The position numbers and the translations under genes are program-made. The notes beneath the pieces are model-generated. The model ran no database searches and was not told the origin of the DNA. It worked only from the letters and a program-made list of their open reading frames with translations. A stretch of DNA of 13,032 nucleotides from an uncultured Gemmatimonadota bacterium (lineage in GTDB: Bacteria > Gemmatimonadota > Gemmatimonadetes > Gemmatimonadales > Gemmatimonadaceae), in NCBI GenBank assembly GCA_946480295.1, contig CAMLIT010000124.1:1-13032 (forward strand), given 5' to 3'. Positions 12,088 through 13,032 of this stretch are shown here, in pieces; positions within the stretch are counted from its first letter, which is position 1; each line of letters begins with the position of its first letter.

Positions 12088-12246
12088 CGTCATCGCCTCC
12101 ACCGCGGCCGCGGCCGCCTGCCGACGGACCCCCGGGCCCCTCGGTGCAAGGACCGTACGGAACTGGCCAGCCGCTTGCCACATAAGTGTAGGCGGTCCGC
12201 GCGGCACGGTGCCGGCGGGATGCAGAACCAGGGACCGGAGCGGACG

Positions 12247-12588
12247 ATGGCGACCGAGCGCGAGGACCGGCGCAACGCGCGCGACCTCAGGGAAGCGGCA
12301 CACGAGACCGAGGAGCCGCCGGAGGCGGCGCGCCTGCGGGCGGAGGACGTCGCGCGGACGGCGGCGCGCCAGGAATCGGCGGCGCGGAACGAGCGCCAGG
12401 CGGAGGAAGCGCTGCGCGCGAACGCGGCAGACCTGCGCGGCACGGGGGCCGAGCTCTCCGAGAGCCGGCGCGAGCTGGAGCGCGCCGAGGAGATGACGCG
12501 CCAGGTGGCGGAGAACACCCGGCGGCTCCGCGAGGAGCTGGACGACCTGCACGCCGCGACGCGGGACCGGGCCGGCGGAAATCGTTAG
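12247..12588 (+). CDS. Small coiled-coil protein (113 aa)
   Basis: An almost uninterrupted charged helix of Ala, Glu, Arg, Leu and Gln, with heptad-like spacing across most of its length (for example ARLRAEDVARTAARQESAAR, RNERQAEEALRANAADLRG and REELDDLHAATRDRAGG). No hydrophobic segment or signal. GGAG with a spacing of six precedes the ATG at 12247; an upstream in-frame ATG at 12220 lacks a ribosome binding site. Such proteins act as scaffolds or oligomerise, but coiled coils give little functional information and homology searches are prone to false hits. No family recognised. Confidence 0.65.
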   Translation: MATEREDRRNARDLREAAHETEEPPEAARLRAEDVARTAARQESAARNERQAEEALRANAADLRGTGAELSESRRELERAEEMTRQVAENTRRLREELDDLHAATRDRAGGNR

Positions 12589-12657
12589 GCAGCGGCAGCG
12601 TGGCGCGCCGGACGGCGCCCCTCTAGCTTTCCGCTTCCTTCTCCCCGTCCGTCCGCC

Positions 12658-13032
12658 ATGTTCCACGACCGGCCCCGCTTCCCGCGCGGGTTCCGCTGCG
12701 CCAGCCGCAACTGCGGCCTCAAGCCCTCCGCGAAGGACCTCACCCTCTTCGCCAGCGACGTCGATGCCGCCGCGGCCGCGGTCTTCACCCGCAACCACTT
12801 CCCCGGCGCCCCCGTCATCCTCGGCCGCGAGACCATCCGCGCCGGCCGCCTCCGCGCCATCGTCGCCAACAGCAAGGTGAGCAACGTCGCCACCGGCGCC
12901 CGCGGCGTCGAGCACGCCCGCCGCATGGCCGCCGCCGCCGCGCGCGAGGTCGGCACCACCCCGGACCACGTCCTCGTCAGCTCCACCGGCGTCATCGGCG
13001 TCCAGCTCCCGATCGAGAAGATCGAGCGCGGC
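12658..13032 (+). CDS. argJ: ArgJ: glutamate N-acetyltransferase (partial, N-terminal 125 codons)
   Basis: The visible part shows the N-terminal ArgJ pattern: LTLFASDVDAAAAAVFTRN (cf. LIVSD..ATAAGVFTTN), APVILGRE (cf. APVLLSRE), RAIVANS, and HVLVSSTGVIGVQLPIEKI (cf. VLVASTGVIGEPLPMDKI). ArgJ moves the acetyl group from N-acetylornithine to glutamate in arginine synthesis; some forms also use acetyl-CoA. The usual NSGNANACTG is NSKVSNVATG here (71-80), with the oxyanion-hole Thr-Gly (79-80) kept. The self-cleaving nucleophile Thr lies beyond the window (full proteins are about 400 aa). No ribosome binding site before the ATG; the leader is pyrimidine-rich, with TAGCTT 28 bases upstream as a possible -10. 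Confidence 0.85.
   Translation, partial: MFHDRPRFPRGFRCASRNCGLKPSAKDLTLFASDVDAAAAAVFTRNHFPGAPVILGRETIRAGRLRAIVANSKVSNVATGARGVEHARRMAAAAAREVGTTPDHVLVSSTGVIGVQLPIEKIERG

Noticed and set aside
1..13032. Mobile element, CRISPR array, toxin-antitoxin or phage defence system
   Set aside because: No transposase or integrase, no regular repeats with spacers, and no recognisable nuclease or toxin pair; the FRG gene alone is not enough to call a system.

Overview
This is a very GC-rich, densely packed bacterial window of about 13 kb holding some 20 protein genes, most of them small. The codon bias, several starts with no Shine-Dalgarno sequence, orphan SusC-like plug segments, subtilisin-like lipoproteins and an atypical ArgJ motif fit Gemmatimonadota (Gemmatirosa/Gemmatimonas-like) best. 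That placement is inference: no rRNA or other phylogenetic marker is present. I see no insertion sequence, integrase, CRISPR array or convincing tRNA.

Layout: (1) 1-797, minus: the start of an FRG-domain protein that runs off the left edge. (2) 948-2526, plus: small accessory genes, namely a disordered 77-aa protein, a GlsB/YeaQ-type membrane protein, a 107-aa unknown, a second disordered 77-aa protein and a possible micro-ORF. (3) 2543-3289, minus: a two-CBS-domain protein and a small membrane protein. (4) 3290-3694: no gene, but a chain of stem-loops ending in the only classical intrinsic terminator I see here, on the plus strand; it is a candidate structured ncRNA. (5) 3695-4081, minus: a lipoprotein with an unusual hairpin-rich leader. 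(6) 6578-4237, minus: a compact run of SGNH hydrolase, two membrane proteins, an EncFtn-like ferritin and a DUF6941-like protein. The last three genes overlap end to end. (7) 6718-7749, plus: an MscS-type channel, convergent with a Csp-type copper-storage protein (7759-8199, minus). (8) 8456-10129, plus: a subtilisin-family lipoprotein overlapping by 4 nt a minus-strand DUF488 gene, which follows an orphan TonB-plug-like lipoprotein. (9) 10928-12087, minus: a two-helix membrane protein, a cupin and a 72-aa unknown. (10) 12247-12588, plus: a coiled-coil protein, then the first 125 codons of argJ at the right edge.

The recognisable functions (osmotic channel, copper storage, ferroxidase, CBS sensor, GlsB stress protein) suggest a general stress and metal-homeostasis neighbourhood around housekeeping genes. 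The items most worth following up are the EncFtn-like ferritin without encapsulin, its coupling to a DUF6941 gene, and the 3395-3672 RNA candidate.
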